Assembly: GCA_015680685.1 (NCBI GenBank)
Contig: MNCI01011145.1
Span: 239,284 to 303,283 of the forward strand
Source of the DNA: Gnetum montanum
Taxonomy: Eukaryota; Streptophyta; Gnetopsida; Gnetales; Gnetaceae
Length of the DNA stretch: 64,000 nucleotides
Reading direction: 5' to 3'
Positions 1 through 11,330 of this stretch are shown here, one piece after another; position 1 is the stretch's first letter, and every line of letters starts with the position of its first letter. The position numbers were made by a program, and so were the translations under genes. A model generated the notes under the pieces. The model was not told the origin of the DNA, ran no database searches, and saw only the letters and a list, made by a program, of their open reading frames with translations.

Positions 1-78
1 TTCCCCTCAATAATCCCATACCTACTTGATATCATTGTAAGGAACTCGAGGACGAGTTTTCATTCAGTCATGGGGGTA
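1..78 (+). mobile_element. 3' internal end of Athila-like element F, with polypurine tract
   Basis: This is the last part of the internal region of an LTR retrotransposon whose body lies left of the window. It matches the sequence just upstream of the 3' LTRs of elements A (45366-45444) and C (about 48270-48343). The plus-strand primer site is AGTCATGGGGG at 66-76, two bases before the LTR start at 79. No coding sequence is present. Confidence 0.85.
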
Positions 79-105
79 TGATGAGACATAGATTGCACAA
101 GCCGC

Positions 106-184
106 GATATCGAGGCTGTCGCGATATCGCATCCCCTGCGATATCGCGTACGCGATATCACGGTCCACCGCCATATCTATAAAT
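106..184 (+). promoter_or_regulatory. U3 promoter: GATATC palindrome cluster plus TATA box
   Basis: Four GATATC palindromes lie at 106-111, 123-128, 140-145 and 154-159, three of them flanked as CGATATCG. The TATAAAT box at 178-184 follows. The cluster recurs at the same place in the LTRs of A and C but not in those of D or E. A role as binding sites or a methylation target is inference. Confidence 0.6.
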
Positions 185-441
185 GAGAGCCGACACTCCC
201 TTCATTTCTCAATCCTAGCTAGAAGTAGCGAAGCTCTGGCAGTTTGAATACTCCAAAGTTAGATTAATTTCCCATGTGCCCGCAGTAGGAGTCCTAGAGT
301 GATCGGCTCTTTATTCGAGCAACTTTGTAACCTGAACACAAGTTGTGTACGGCAATAAAGACGAACTTGATTGGATAAACCTTGCAGTACATGGTTTTGT
401 TTTGTTGTTATTTATTGCTTTCCTAGTGCGCATGAGTACGA

Positions 442-697
442 CTTGATTACGAGCATCTACGGATGTGTACGGCTAATCAAGGAATCGGCTGCTTGTCGCA
501 ACACGTGAGTACGACTTGACTACGAACATTGTGACTGCTTGGTAACCCAGTAGCGTATTCCAGGATCTGCGCTTGGTAATCCCAGTGGTAGTCCAATGTG
601 TACGGCTGGTCAAGGAATCGACTACTCATCACTAGGCTAGAACGTGGGATAAGTACGACTTGGCTCGAGCACCCACGGGTGTGTACGGCTAGCCAAG
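442..697 (+). other. Three two-tier stem-loop repeats in the LTR (predicted U5 RNA structure)
   Basis: Each block has an outer stem and an inner stem. Copy 1 pairs 442-449 (CTTGATTA) with 474-481 (TAATCAAG), and 454-457 (CATC) with 462-465 (GATG). Copy 2 pairs 515-522 (CTTGACTA) with 607-614 (TGGTCAAG), and CATT 527-530 with AATG 595-598, with a long loop between. Copy 3 pairs 659-665 (CTTGGCT) with 691-697 (AGCCAAG), and CACC 670-673 with GGTG 678-681. Both stems change on both sides between copies while still pairing. The pairing is read directly; a function is inferred. Confidence 0.6.
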
Positions 698-1134
698 GAA
701 TCGGCTACTTATCACACTTAGGCTAAATCGGTGCCTCAGTACGACCACTTCGAGCACTTGCGTTACGTGTGGTGATCCCAGTAATGATTTGCGTTTGGTA
801 GCCACAGTTGCATAGTTCAGGGTGTGTCCGGTAAGTGGGAACGGATGTTGACGCTAGTTAATTTGGACTTAGGACATTAGTTAGAGTTAGTTAGTTTCTC
901 AACCCTTTCCCTCATAGCTTAGGAGATAAACTGAAAAATACCAAAAAGATCATATACCTTAGACTTGCTTAACCATACACCATGACACATACAAGCAAGC
1001 CTGGGAAGACAACGAACGATTAACCCCAAGCATTCCTTGTGGCATTAAGGTATTTAGTCTGCAGAGTTCGACAGGATCGCGCGTACACGCTCGTATTTGT
1101 ATGGTTGAGTGTAGGGGTACCTCACCACTCATCA

Positions 1135-1480
1135 CCAACCTAGATGTTGGAGTTGCTGAAAGAGCCCCCATGGACAACTACACCAACAATGGTAGAAAAC
1201 AAGGGCCAAACCAATCTCTACAGGCTACAGCTCTAGTCCAAGCAGGATCCTTTGTTCTCACAAAACAGAAAAAAAGGTTGTCGGTAATATCACAAGCCCT
1301 AGGCATTTGGGAAAGTGGTAGGTAATATAAGATTGTGCAAAATGAAAAAAGTTGATAGAATGAAAACTAATATCCCATTAGCATGAGCTAACTTATTAAA
1401 GTAGACAAAGGATTTGACGATGATTTCCTATTGTCAACTATCTACCTAACACCATACTCCCTAAACATATATTTAACCAT
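1135..1480. other. Flank of element F, no gene seen
   Basis: The sequence directly after the LTR (CCAACCTAG...) has no primer-binding-site similarity, which supports the reading that 79-1134 is a 3' LTR. Short open frames cross the LTR boundary and have no recognisable domain. I see no gene here. Confidence 0.5.
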
Positions 1481-1481
1481 G

Positions 1482-1580
1482 CCATGAGGTGGCACATGTC
1501 TCAACATGCCCCTTGGAATCAAACCTATGACTTGGAGATGACAAACTATGTGCTTTGACCAACTAAGCTATGTCTCACTA
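1482..1580 (-). repeat. tRNA-derived sequence (SINE head or tRNA pseudogene)
   Basis: Read on the minus strand, 1559-1570 gives TAGCTTAGTTGG, matching the RNA polymerase III A box. 1515-1525 gives GGTTTGATTCC, one base from the B-box consensus GGTTCGANTCC. Their spacing fits a tRNA D-arm and T-arm. The T stem pairs poorly, so this is not a working tRNA gene. It could be the head of a SINE extending to lower coordinates, but I see no clear tail or target duplication. Confidence 0.5.
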
Positions 1581-3881
1581 CCAATGAAATTTGATATAAT
1601 AAAAGTTTTTAAAAAAACATGATTCACTATTTTTACCTTTACCAAAAGAACTAAAACCACAAAAATGGTTTCGATCAAAGTAGAGTTTTGCAACAAAAAA
1701 AAATGACAATCAATAAAACATACAAAGATTTATCTTAGTGTCAGCATAAGGCACTAAAATACATTAATACAAACTACAAAATAGATAGCATTTACAAGTA
1801 AAACCCCACACACATCTCATGATTTTATCTCATTATAAAAAAAGTGTCCTAATTTTAAAAAATTAAAGTTGAGATCAACCAACAAAGAGCTAGACCAAAA
1901 CATACCTAGTTTGCTTTGCATAAAGAAAGACATCCAAGATTTAGGTATTGATGTTTATTTGGCTCTCAATAGAAGTAAATGGTATGAAAAAACTTATATA
2001 GCCAACCCATGTAATTAGGATAAAGCTAAGAATATGATGATGATAATTTTAAAGAATTACTTTATCACCTCATTATATTTCTTTGGTACAATTGTTCACA
2101 GCAAGAAAGGCGGGCAAGGGATGAGGAGGAAACTACCCTGATCCAACAATAGTTGGATCATGCCCATGAACAAAGTGCCCAATCATGGCTACAGCAAGGG
2201 CGGTGCCCATATATGGTCATCAACATTCGGCAAAATACATCTTGGCACATGCTTAGGAGACACATCAGGTACAGAGGTCATAAACTACAACCAAATGGGG
2301 AAGGGAACGCCGAGGAATGTGCAAGGAAAGAACAAGCTTTCAAGAATTTTCAAGAGGCAATGATGTTTGTAGACATCATGCAATCCTTAACGTGGTGCAC
2401 GCTCACAAGAGGGCTTTTTGTTCATGTGCTCGTCTTCCTATCCGCTTATAAAGGGTAGGGTGTAGGAGGCTTGGGGGATTGTTGATGAGGTTTGGAATTT
2501 TCTCAATCTAGTATATGGGGGATAGGGGGGTTTCTACCCCTGATTTTGGGCTTTGGGGGTGGGGGTGTGGGCCCCTAAACCAATCTTGATCTTGTATTTT
2601 TTGACTTGTAACTAATTTTCTCATTAATAGATAACCCAAATATTCCTCAAAAAAATTAGCACAAAAAACATAACAACTTTATAGTTATCATCTCTCAAAG
2701 TTTCACTACCATAATTACCACAATTTTTGATAGATTGGAAAGCACATAACATAAACTTAGCTTCAGAATATCTTTTATAGTATTTCTTTTTTCCAAATTG
2801 TAAAGAACTTCCTAACCTTTCCAAAAATACAAATTTTATTAACTATTTGTTTGTGAAGTCAAGATAACCAAGTAATTCTTTCACTGTCTAAAATTCCTTT
2901 ATAAACTCAATGAACTAAAAATAAAATGGAAATTGCATTGCTCTTTAAAAGGCTTTTTAGCATTCTATAAAAAGCATTTCAACATTTACAAGTGCTAATG
3001 TTCTTAACCTGATTCTCACATTTTATCGAACTCAATGGTGGGTTTCAAAAAGTCAAAGAGGGGTACAGAAATGGGTGGGGTTACTATAGTAGAGCCCAAG
3101 GCAATTAATCTAAGCATCTGCCACAAGCAGAGTTCTAGTGAGCTATAACACCATTGGTGGATTCAGAAAATAGTGATTGTTAAAGAACTAACAATTGCTA
3201 TGGATTTCAAAACATGTTTTCGTACACATTACAAGAATCTTAATTCAATAAATTATATAATACACAAGGTTATGACAATTCCTAATATAGTAACGTTTAT
3301 ATTACATCTATGACTAATAATATGTTGTAACATGCATATTATGAATGCCACATCCTTTACTACATAAATCCAAGGCATTTTTGTTGTCTTTATCTTTTTA
3401 AGCAAATAAAAGAAAGATTGTATTACATGATACTAATTATATCTGTAGTACTATCTATTTCCAAGGCATAGATAATTTTCCTAACATTAATTAGAACCCA
3501 TCACAAAACTATGAATTTGTTTTGAGTCTACCTAACTTCTTAGGAAATAAATCTTTTGCCCACTTCTTACCAACCTCGGCAATACACTCCAATAACGAGG
3601 ATGGGGCATGGATAATGAATGTTTAATCAATGCTCAATCTACTTCACTAAGGTTCTTTATCTTTTTTTTTTTTTAATCTGCCAAATGATTACTTTGATGT
3701 ATTAATTACATGATGACATGCACCATATATAGGAATTTCATCTGGAACTTGACATGGTTAATTTGGATCATCAACCCAGCTGTCAAATTTATCATAATCA
3801 TAAGTGATGGTTTGTCCCATATTATAAAACAAAGCCTTAAATCAATCAAAATCTCCATTTCCCAAAGATAGAAAAGCACAC
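1581..3881. other. AT-rich host DNA without a recognised gene
   Basis: This is mostly AT-rich sequence with stops in all frames. About 2096-2660 differs in being richer in G: two overlapping open frames (2153-2458 and 2160-2363) are followed by a G-run stretch and an A-rich end near 2650. It could be the decayed 3' end of a LINE or another transposon, but I recognise no domain. It may also include intron sequence of the VPS26 fragment, which would continue leftwards. Confidence 0.4.
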
Positions 3882-3954
3882 CTGTTTGACCAAGAAGCTC
3901 AAGTTTAACACCAGTATGCTCTAACCTTTTCCCTGGAACAGGCTCTACAGAAAC
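3882..3954 (-). pseudogene. VPS26: VPS26 (retromer subunit) exon fragment, downstream exon
   Basis: This 73-bp minus-strand segment encodes 24 codons plus one base, including EPVPGKRLEHTGVKLELLGQ. It aligns without gaps to the plant VPS26 segment around EPYQGKKVEHNGVKVELLGQ. It is bounded by an AG acceptor (3955-3956) and a GT donor (3880-3881) on the minus strand, and ends in the phase expected before the codon continuing ...GQ(I)E. VPS26 is an arrestin-fold subunit of the retromer cargo complex, which recycles vacuolar sorting receptors from endosomes. The next exon (MYFDRGNFYDF-like) is not found downstream. It is either a relic or one exon of a gene with very long introns. Confidence 0.75.
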
Positions 3955-4048
3955 CTGCCATCGAATATATTTTTAACTCACCTATTATCATCGACACACT
4001 TTTTAAATGCTGATAAAATCTGCTTAAAACATATTGCAAAAAGTTTAC

Positions 4049-4123
4049 CTCTTCAATAGCATTCTCTTGGCTCTGAACTAGGAGCAGCATGTATACTTGT
4101 CCATTTTCTTTCTTTATGTTTGA
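4049..4123 (-). pseudogene. VPS26: VPS26 (retromer subunit) exon fragment, upstream exon
   Basis: Exactly 25 codons on the minus strand, including KKENGQVYM and VQSQENAIEE, align without gaps to the plant VPS26 segment around KKDNGQIVM and FQSQETIAGK. An acceptor (TATATATGTGCAG) precedes it and a donor GTAAAC follows it. A 94-bp intron (3955-4048) joins it in frame to the exon at 3882-3954. There are no stops or frameshifts, but several conserved residues differ (LLLV for the usual PLF, EE for GK), which suggests relaxed constraint. The exon with the start codon (MNYLLGAF-like) was not found between 4124 and 10232. Confidence 0.75.
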
Positions 4124-5734
4124 CTGCACATATATAGAGAAAGCAGATGGCTAGAGAAACGGAAAAATTACATGAGGAATTCACATACAGTACCACTGAT
4201 ATCACAAACAATCATGTATATAGATACCACTCAAAACTACTTAGGGTTACAGGTCATGTTTCATGAACATGTATAAAGATTCTTTTTATCCAGCGTAAAA
4301 CTAGTCACCATAGTTTCTTTGCTTTTAACAATGCATTACTTCAACTGTGAGCTCACAACTCAGCAATGAACACACACATACAAAGTTAATACATGCACTC
4401 AATACTTAATGCCCTACCAATAATAAAAAGGCACTGTGCTCTGTGAACAGTCTATGGAACTGGTGTTTCCATTTTTAAAAAAAAACATAATCATTACCTT
4501 ATGCATGAATTTCATAACATTAAGGCATGGGAATCAGAAATTTAAAAGACATGTAACATACAAAGACATGAACAACAATATCATTTAACCTTCAAAGAAC
4601 AGGTAGAAACTAGAGCAAATGAAAACAACAATTAAAAAAGCTCAAAGCAGAATTTTTTTTAAAGAAACAGATAAGTAAAATTTACCATATTGAAAGCAAA
4701 GTGTTATTAAGAGTTCGTAAAAATCGCACCAAAAGCTGGCAACATCATCAAAAACAACTTATAAATAATTTATCAACATTTTAGCTTAAATTCAAAAATA
4801 TCTTTAAAGTATCCATGAAATTATTCATTTCCATTAAAAAAACAACAAATATAAATTCACCAAACAAGTGCTCCTTCGGTGCAAAATTGCATACATCTTT
4901 TCTTTATGATGACACTAAAGTTTATGCTAAGCAATTAATAAAGCTCTGATCTTTTAGCATATACATTTATCCATTTAAACAAATTTTTTAGCCATATAAA
5001 TCTAACATTCTCAATCATTTCTGTTTTCTCATCTTAATTCCTCTGAAGGATTTCTATTATGTTGTGCTTTTCGTTAAAAAATTTATGATTTTGCCCTTTT
5101 CAATATTGTTCAACTAAGTTTATACATGATTTTAGAGAGCCCCTAATCGATTAAGCAAGAGAGAAATTTTATGGGATATAATTAACTTACTCAACATTCC
5201 ATACATTTTTATTACATTCATATTTCATAGATGATATCTTAAGGCATGTATGATAGTACTTGAATTGTCAGGACATTTCATTCTGAGTAGATTGTAATTC
5301 AGAAAACAAACACAGAACAATAATATAAAGCTTATATAGAAAAAAACCAATAGGTAAAATTATAAAGAATTACATCAAAATAACAATACATTGAGAGATG
5401 AGGATAGAAAATTTTATAACATTTAGAGGTAGATATAGTCTTTTGCAAATTTCAATTAACTTCAAGTAGTAGCCCTCAGATTCTATGGTCCATAGCACTA
5501 GCTGAGTTCATCCTACATGGAGGGAACAGGGCTACTGAAATTTTCAATAGTGCATGCTGGTTGACACTTTATCATGATAAATGGAAATAGAAATGCTTAA
5601 TTACATCCTCACAATGTTTTCAATTGTATTCCATGTATCAATCAATGCTTGAATTACAGGTTTTCTTCATGGAACAAAACCTCTGAGTGCTTTCATTTTG
5701 CACAATTTTGATTCCAGTGAAACTGTCTCCAATG
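4124..5734. other. AT-rich host DNA, no gene seen
   Basis: Stops occur in all frames and no transposon hallmarks are visible. It lies upstream of the VPS26 exons on the minus strand and may be intron, but the missing first exon leaves this open. Confidence 0.4.
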
Positions 5735-6200
5735 ATTAAAGTGGCTAAGAACAACGTAGACCAAGATTGTAGAAGTTTAATTTTAATTTTAGGAAAATGT
5801 AGGTATTTCTTTCATGTATTTCATGAATTTTGACCAAAATCTAACAAAATGATACTGCTTACATAAAAAGATTTGAAGATGAGCATTAAAGGTGTTAATT
5901 TACACCTTGATTAAGTAAGATAACAAAGCAACACCAAATGATAGAAATAGAAATTCAATTATGGAATAATTAAAGTGGCTAAAAACAACGTAGACCAAGA
6001 TGGTAGAAGTTTAATTTTAATTTTAGGAAGATGTAGGTATTTCTTTCGTGTATTTCATGAATTTTGACCAAAATCTAGCAAAATGATACTGCTTACATAA
6101 AAAGACTTGAAGATGAGCATTAAAGTGTTAATTTACACCTTGATTAAGTAAGATAACAAAGCAACACCAAGTGATAGAAATAGATATTCAATTATGGAAT
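5735..6200. repeat. 234-bp direct tandem duplication
   Basis: Copy 1 (5735-5968) and copy 2 (5969 to about 6200) both begin ATTAAAGTGGCTAA and differ at only about a dozen positions. They are head to tail with no spacer. The unit has no ORF or transposon signature, so this looks like a fairly recent local duplication in otherwise single-copy DNA. Confidence 0.85.
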
Positions 6201-9200
6201 TAAAAGAAATGTATCAAGAACACAAGAAATTATTGTAAGGAAAGCATACGAAAACCCTAGCAACAATTCCAGCTCCTAGCAAGCCTTAGAAATTCAAGTC
6301 TTATTTTCTTTTAGACTTACAACAAGCTTAGATCAAGCTTTCACAAAAGGAAGATACTGTAACTAGAATGATGTCTCCTACACCTTTGAAGATGTGATGA
6401 TAAGATGATTTGAGACCACTCAAGCATTCACTGATATAGTGGTCATAATGTCATGCTTTGGTTAAAAGCCAAATTATGGAGTTATAATCAATAATTAATC
6501 ATGGCCAAATTGGGTGTCAGAGGTTACATATTCTTTTGACATATTACATACTTTGGCTTTTGTTATTTTCAGCCAACATGCCAAGACTAATTTACCAACA
6601 TAGCAACCGTTAAAACATGAAGGTGTCTTAAACTTAAAATTCATAAGACTCCTAACAAAAGGTACTCACCTGATTGCTTTTGACCAGCAATACAAGACCA
6701 AACATGAGTTGATCGTCTGTCTGTCCTCAAGAACTCTAGGATTTTAGTCTGCTAATTGATGGCAGCAGAAAAGAAGCCTTGTGACTTGGTTGGCTACTGT
6801 AAGAGTTTTCTGAGTTTCATCAAAGTATATTCAAAATCGGAGACCCATCTCTGAACTTCATTCAAATACAGTGAACGCTTGCTCAGTAAACAGTAACGGA
6901 GATTTGTGCATACCTGGTTGTGATGCACTGTCATTACCAGAGTACAGAGAGAGTTGAAAAGGAAGATGTAACCTGTTAACACGGTATATGCATCAATACA
7001 ATTATCTGAATTTAAAAAAAAAAAAATCTGCAATTGAAATTTGAATTGTCACCGAGTAGGAATGTAGGATAGAAACCAATTGGGAGAGTATGCGATGACA
7101 ACCCAAACTAGTGCCTCAACTGCAGAAATTGGTAACTTAAAAAACCATGCAGCTAATGCCTAATGTATATGCTCAAGCAGGAAAGAAGAATATTTTTGTA
7201 CTGGTAAAACAGAGTAAGCCCTTCCACATGCCAGTAGCACTTCGTGGATCTCTACTAAGCTCAGGCGTTAACAATAATGTTGTTCCCATGGAAGCCAGTA
7301 TCATGATCTGTATTAGAGTTTGATTCAGTTGCACATATTGCAATAGATAAAGCTAAAAAGTCCTCAGTGAGTACATAAATTTCAATTCAGAATAATTAAT
7401 AACTAGACGACATAATTTATTATTAAGAAAATAGTTAGTTACATAACTGAATCATTTTGAAAGAAACTGCAGTTTTATTACGTCCAAAAGACCCGTACAG
7501 GAACATACATTCCTGTAGAAGATTTGTGAACGCATTCAACGTGTTTCATGTGGGGATTAAATTTGCAACAGAATTGTCTGTTTTCTGTAACAGGGAAATA
7601 ACCATGCTGCTGCTGCAGCCTTGAAAACTCGTATGATAAGCCACTGACCTTTAATAGCCTCCACGAATTCCTCTACATGAACTTACCTATACGGTTAGTA
7701 AGTGAGCAAATACTGTTCTATGTCCTTCTTGGATGTCACCTGAACATGTAGCAACAGAGCAGTCCAACATTTTTAATGAGATTTCAGGTAACGAAAACTC
7801 ATAATAAATTACATTTCAACGACTAGCAAAGAATTCAAAAGAAAATACAATAATTCCGGACATAGAAGTGAAACCACCTCCTCCTGCAAAAATTCAGGGC
7901 ACTTGAAGCCTATCCATGGTCTTGAAAAATTCCAAAATATGTTACCCGTGGTTCCTGATCTGCCCCTCCGGAAACAAAAGTACACTGGTCGAACAGAGCC
8001 GTTGCTGCACTTACTATCATTTTAACTGTCCAGACAACCCCACAATTACTGCAAGTCGTTTCTCAGTAAATAATTAAACAGAGAAGAAAAACTAGTTAAA
8101 CGTACCAGTAGTAACACATTGCTTTCTGCTCTCCGTTTCAGCACTGTTGTTGCACTTCTGTTTTGCAAGCGGTGCGTAGGGTATGAATCGCAGACGAAGG
8201 GTCGACGGGAACCACTTGATAACTGAAGTTATGATGGTATGTGAATTTGCGCCGGTTTTCTCTTTTTCATTTTTGTTGTTTTTTTTACTTTCCCCAATTT
8301 TGGAAGGTTGAACAGTAGGGCACTTGTTTTTTATTCCCCCATGTTTGAAAGGTTGAACAGTAAGAATAGGGTTCTTACCACCGAAGTAGTAATAGGTTTC
8401 ATAATTATGCATTTTAATGTTGCAATATGAATGAAAAAAAAAAAAATTAGTTGACGTCTCTTCAAGAATAAAACTTGTGTTATTTTTTGCATTTAATAGA
8501 AGCAGGCCGGATAGGAAGAATTATTTCTTAAACACGTTCTTCTTTTAATATTGTTAGCATTTTTTTAATTTTACCTTCTATTTTTAGCTTTTCTTTTCAA
8601 TTTGTTTCTATCTTTGCTTTGCAAAATTATTTGGTTGAGATGTGTTTTTTTGGTAACATTGGTGCTTATGTTTGAACAACAATTGATCTTGGTTTATTCT
8701 CTATTCTTTTCTTGATTAATAGCATTTACATTAAAGAAGTAATGCTTTATTTCTTGTTAGGTTACAAAGATAACCATTCAACAATTATTTCTTTCTACTA
8801 TAAAAATAACCATTGATAAATACTTTGATTGTTACTTCTTTGATTACCTGACTTAATAATAATTTCTTTTAGTTTAACCCCTCGCTATATTATAGCAAGA
8901 TAAATGTGACCCACTAAATAAGAGTGGTCCACTAGAAAGAAGTAAACAAGAAAAAAATAAATTGCTTTAAAAATAATTGTTTGTTCTCTTTATTACCAAA
9001 GGTTAAGATTTAAGATTTTTTATTCGACTATCTTTGTAAGTATCATGTTGATGTTGATGTAATGCTTGGCCTCATTTTTTATTAGTTTAATTACTTTTTT
9101 ATCATGTTGATGCCTTCCCAATCACACCTATGTGGGGCTAATTTCTATGGTTAAGTGTCATCAATGTATATGATAATGATATTGTTGCGACCATAGCGAA

Positions 9201-10232
9201 AATGTTTTTAAAATATTAAAATAATCTAGCCTAAGTGTAAAGAACAAGTCTAGTCTAGCCTTTGCATGAGATATGTATTCCAACTTGTTATACACATCCT
9301 AAATATTTACTAACACTACTAGGTTACCAAGTATCCATTGGAGGTGTACCAGGTAGTGCACTACTAGGATTACCAAATGTTAACATGTCTATGCTTGAAG
9401 CTAATCATACTCATGTAATGTAATTTAAGTGCAATGGATATAAAATAAACAACTAAAAGCTTTTAAATCAAAAGTAAATTATGATTAAAGAAATTATTAA
9501 ACTAAGCCAAGTGCTATAGTAAAGGAAAATGGATCTTGATCTTATTATTATCATGAAAATGTATTGAGGTGCATAGTCACTAAAGTAAGACTTCATACAA
9601 TCCACTTAGTGCATGCTACAAACACTCAGTGTTAAATTCTAACTTTTACAAGAAGAAATTATAGGAGTTTGGCTAAGCTATTAACCTAATGGTACCATAA
9701 ATGTAGTGGGTTGGTGCATTTATATAGGCATTTATTACCTATATGTCAACACTAGTGCATTAACAAAGCTAATCATGCATTAACATTGCTGCGTTGACAT
9801 TATTGTGTTAATGCAGCTAACAAAATCAAGACTCATCATATCCTTACAAGTTACTAAAACTCATCCTCGAGTTAATAAAATTAAAACTAAGTTTGTTTAT
9901 AAAAATGTGGGAGTGACTTGACTAACTCCAAATAACTAGCTAGAGTGTCATATTACAAAATTTATTCAACTATTTTTACAAAACTAACTTTGACAAAATC
10001 AAAGATATTATTTGTTACAACACTTTAGGCAATTATATATACAAATTTGATTGAGACAAATGTCTTGTGTAATGCTAGATAGTGATGGCTTCTATGGTAG
10101 CTCTTGTAGTAGCTCCTCATGCCTCGATGGTTTTGGTAGCTACCTTGTTGCTTTTGACTTCAAGTTAAATGCATTAATTAATGCTCTTATCTTGTCTTCC
10201 TTTATCCTGAAATCGTTAATTATCTAGACTAG
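6201..10232. other. AT-rich host DNA, no gene recognised
   Basis: No ORF here matches a family I know. The longest, 8092-8412 on the minus strand (106 aa), is low in complexity and lysine/asparagine rich with no domain, and is probably chance. The segment ends at the D LTR, with ACTAG at 10228-10232 as the base context of that insertion. Confidence 0.45.
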
Positions 10233-11070
10233 TGATGAGCCATGTTTTCTAGGTTAAGTCGACACAACCATGTCGATATGGGATTTGATACATTGACATG
10301 GCCTCATCAACGTAGTGTCTATTATTGCCTATAATTATGCACTCACCCACCATGTTTATGACAATCTTTTATCATAGTTGTAACAGAGCTTTTGCAGTTT
10401 TATCATTTGAAAGTTAGAATATTTTTCTAACTACCCATAGTAGGAGTTAAAGAGTGTACAGATCTTTATTCAAATACTGTTGTACCTTAGCATGATAGTG
10501 TGTGCTGCAATAAAGATGAGCTTTTTGATAAACTTTGCAGCACTTTGAAATAGATTAATTGTTTATTTATGCATTTAGTGTTTTATGCAATTTCCTTTCA
10601 TGCTTTAAGTAATTAAATAATAAATTAACCTAGATTAAATAGTAATTATTTAAGCACATAAGTATGACCACTTTGAGCATATGCTTAACGCTTGGTAATC
10701 CCATTAACGCTTAATGTTTGGTAACCCAATAGCATTAAATGCATTTAGGATGAGTATGGCAAGTGGGAACAGATGCTTATGTTAAAATTAGATAGGTGTA
10801 GCTAGTTAGATTAAATCAACAATTTAATTATTTTATTTTATTCATTATTTTTTATCCTTAGGTGACTTAAAACACAAAACATAAAAATGGTAAAAATCAT
10901 ATGCCTTAGTTGCACAAGTGTAATTGTGAAGATAATGATTGCAATGATTAGTTCCACTTCCTAGAGACTAGTGTACTTAGAAGGAAATAAGTCCACAAAA
11001 TTGAATTGGATCACATGTGAATACTTAGTTATTCATATGGTTGGGCATAGGGTCTACTTGACACTCATCA
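10233..11070 (+). repeat. 5' LTR of element D
   Basis: Starts TGATGAG, ends CTCATCA, 838 bp. It lacks the GATATC cluster of the A/C/F LTRs. A hairpin pairs TTAACGCT (10685-10692) with AGCATTAA (10731-10738) around a 38-nt loop holding two TTGGTAA-type words, at the same relative place as in C and E. The U3 part differs strongly from the LTR at 50722, but R and U5 remain alignable. Confidence 0.8.
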
Positions 11071-11330
11071 TTAGCACCATTGTTAAGGATTTGTAGTTTG
11101 ATACATGCATTATCTAGGACCTAGTGAATATTATTTAAGATCATTGGAATGAACACTAAGGTCATAATCATTCAAAAAATTAATAATTATAATTATAATT
11201 TAAGCACACTGAATTTTTCTCTAATCCAAAATGTCTTCTTCTCACAGGCATGATGTTTCAAAACTGCTAGTTCTTGAAAAATTCAAAGTGGTGTACACTC
11301 ATCCATATGAGTTTGCACTTGGTTTCACCT
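11071..11330 (+). pseudogene. gag: Element D primer binding site and start of gag
   Basis: The primer site is 11072-11089 (TAGCACCATTGTTAAGGA), a decayed version of the sequence complementary to the 3' end of plant tRNA-Asp. The gag start codon is at 11231 (MSSSHRHD...). The frame runs to VVYTHPYEFALGFT, matching the gag starts of E (51744), C (12314) and A (19507). It is cut at 11330 by insertion of C and resumes after the second CACCT at 49166. Confidence 0.8.

Larger units (their letters stand above)
79..1134 (+). repeat. 3' LTR of Athila-like element F
   Basis: The LTR starts TGATGAG and ends CTCATCA, a perfect 7-bp terminal inverted repeat shared with the LTRs of A and C. A polypurine tract precedes it, but no primer binding site follows it, so this is a 3' LTR. 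A TATA-like box lies at 178-184 and a polyadenylation-type AATAAA at 354-359, giving the usual U3-R-U5 order. At 1056 bp it is the longest of the Athila-like LTRs here; the extra length comes from repeated stem-loop blocks after the poly(A) signal (442-697). Confidence 0.9.

Noticed and set aside
3690-3830. Possible next VPS26 exon on the minus strand
   Set aside because: A short VPDEI-like match to VPGEI is accompanied by a stop and poor similarity elsewhere; no acceptor of the right phase was found.
8092-8412. 106-aa minus-strand ORF as a host gene
   Set aside because: Low-complexity composition, no domain, no splice partners and AT-rich context.
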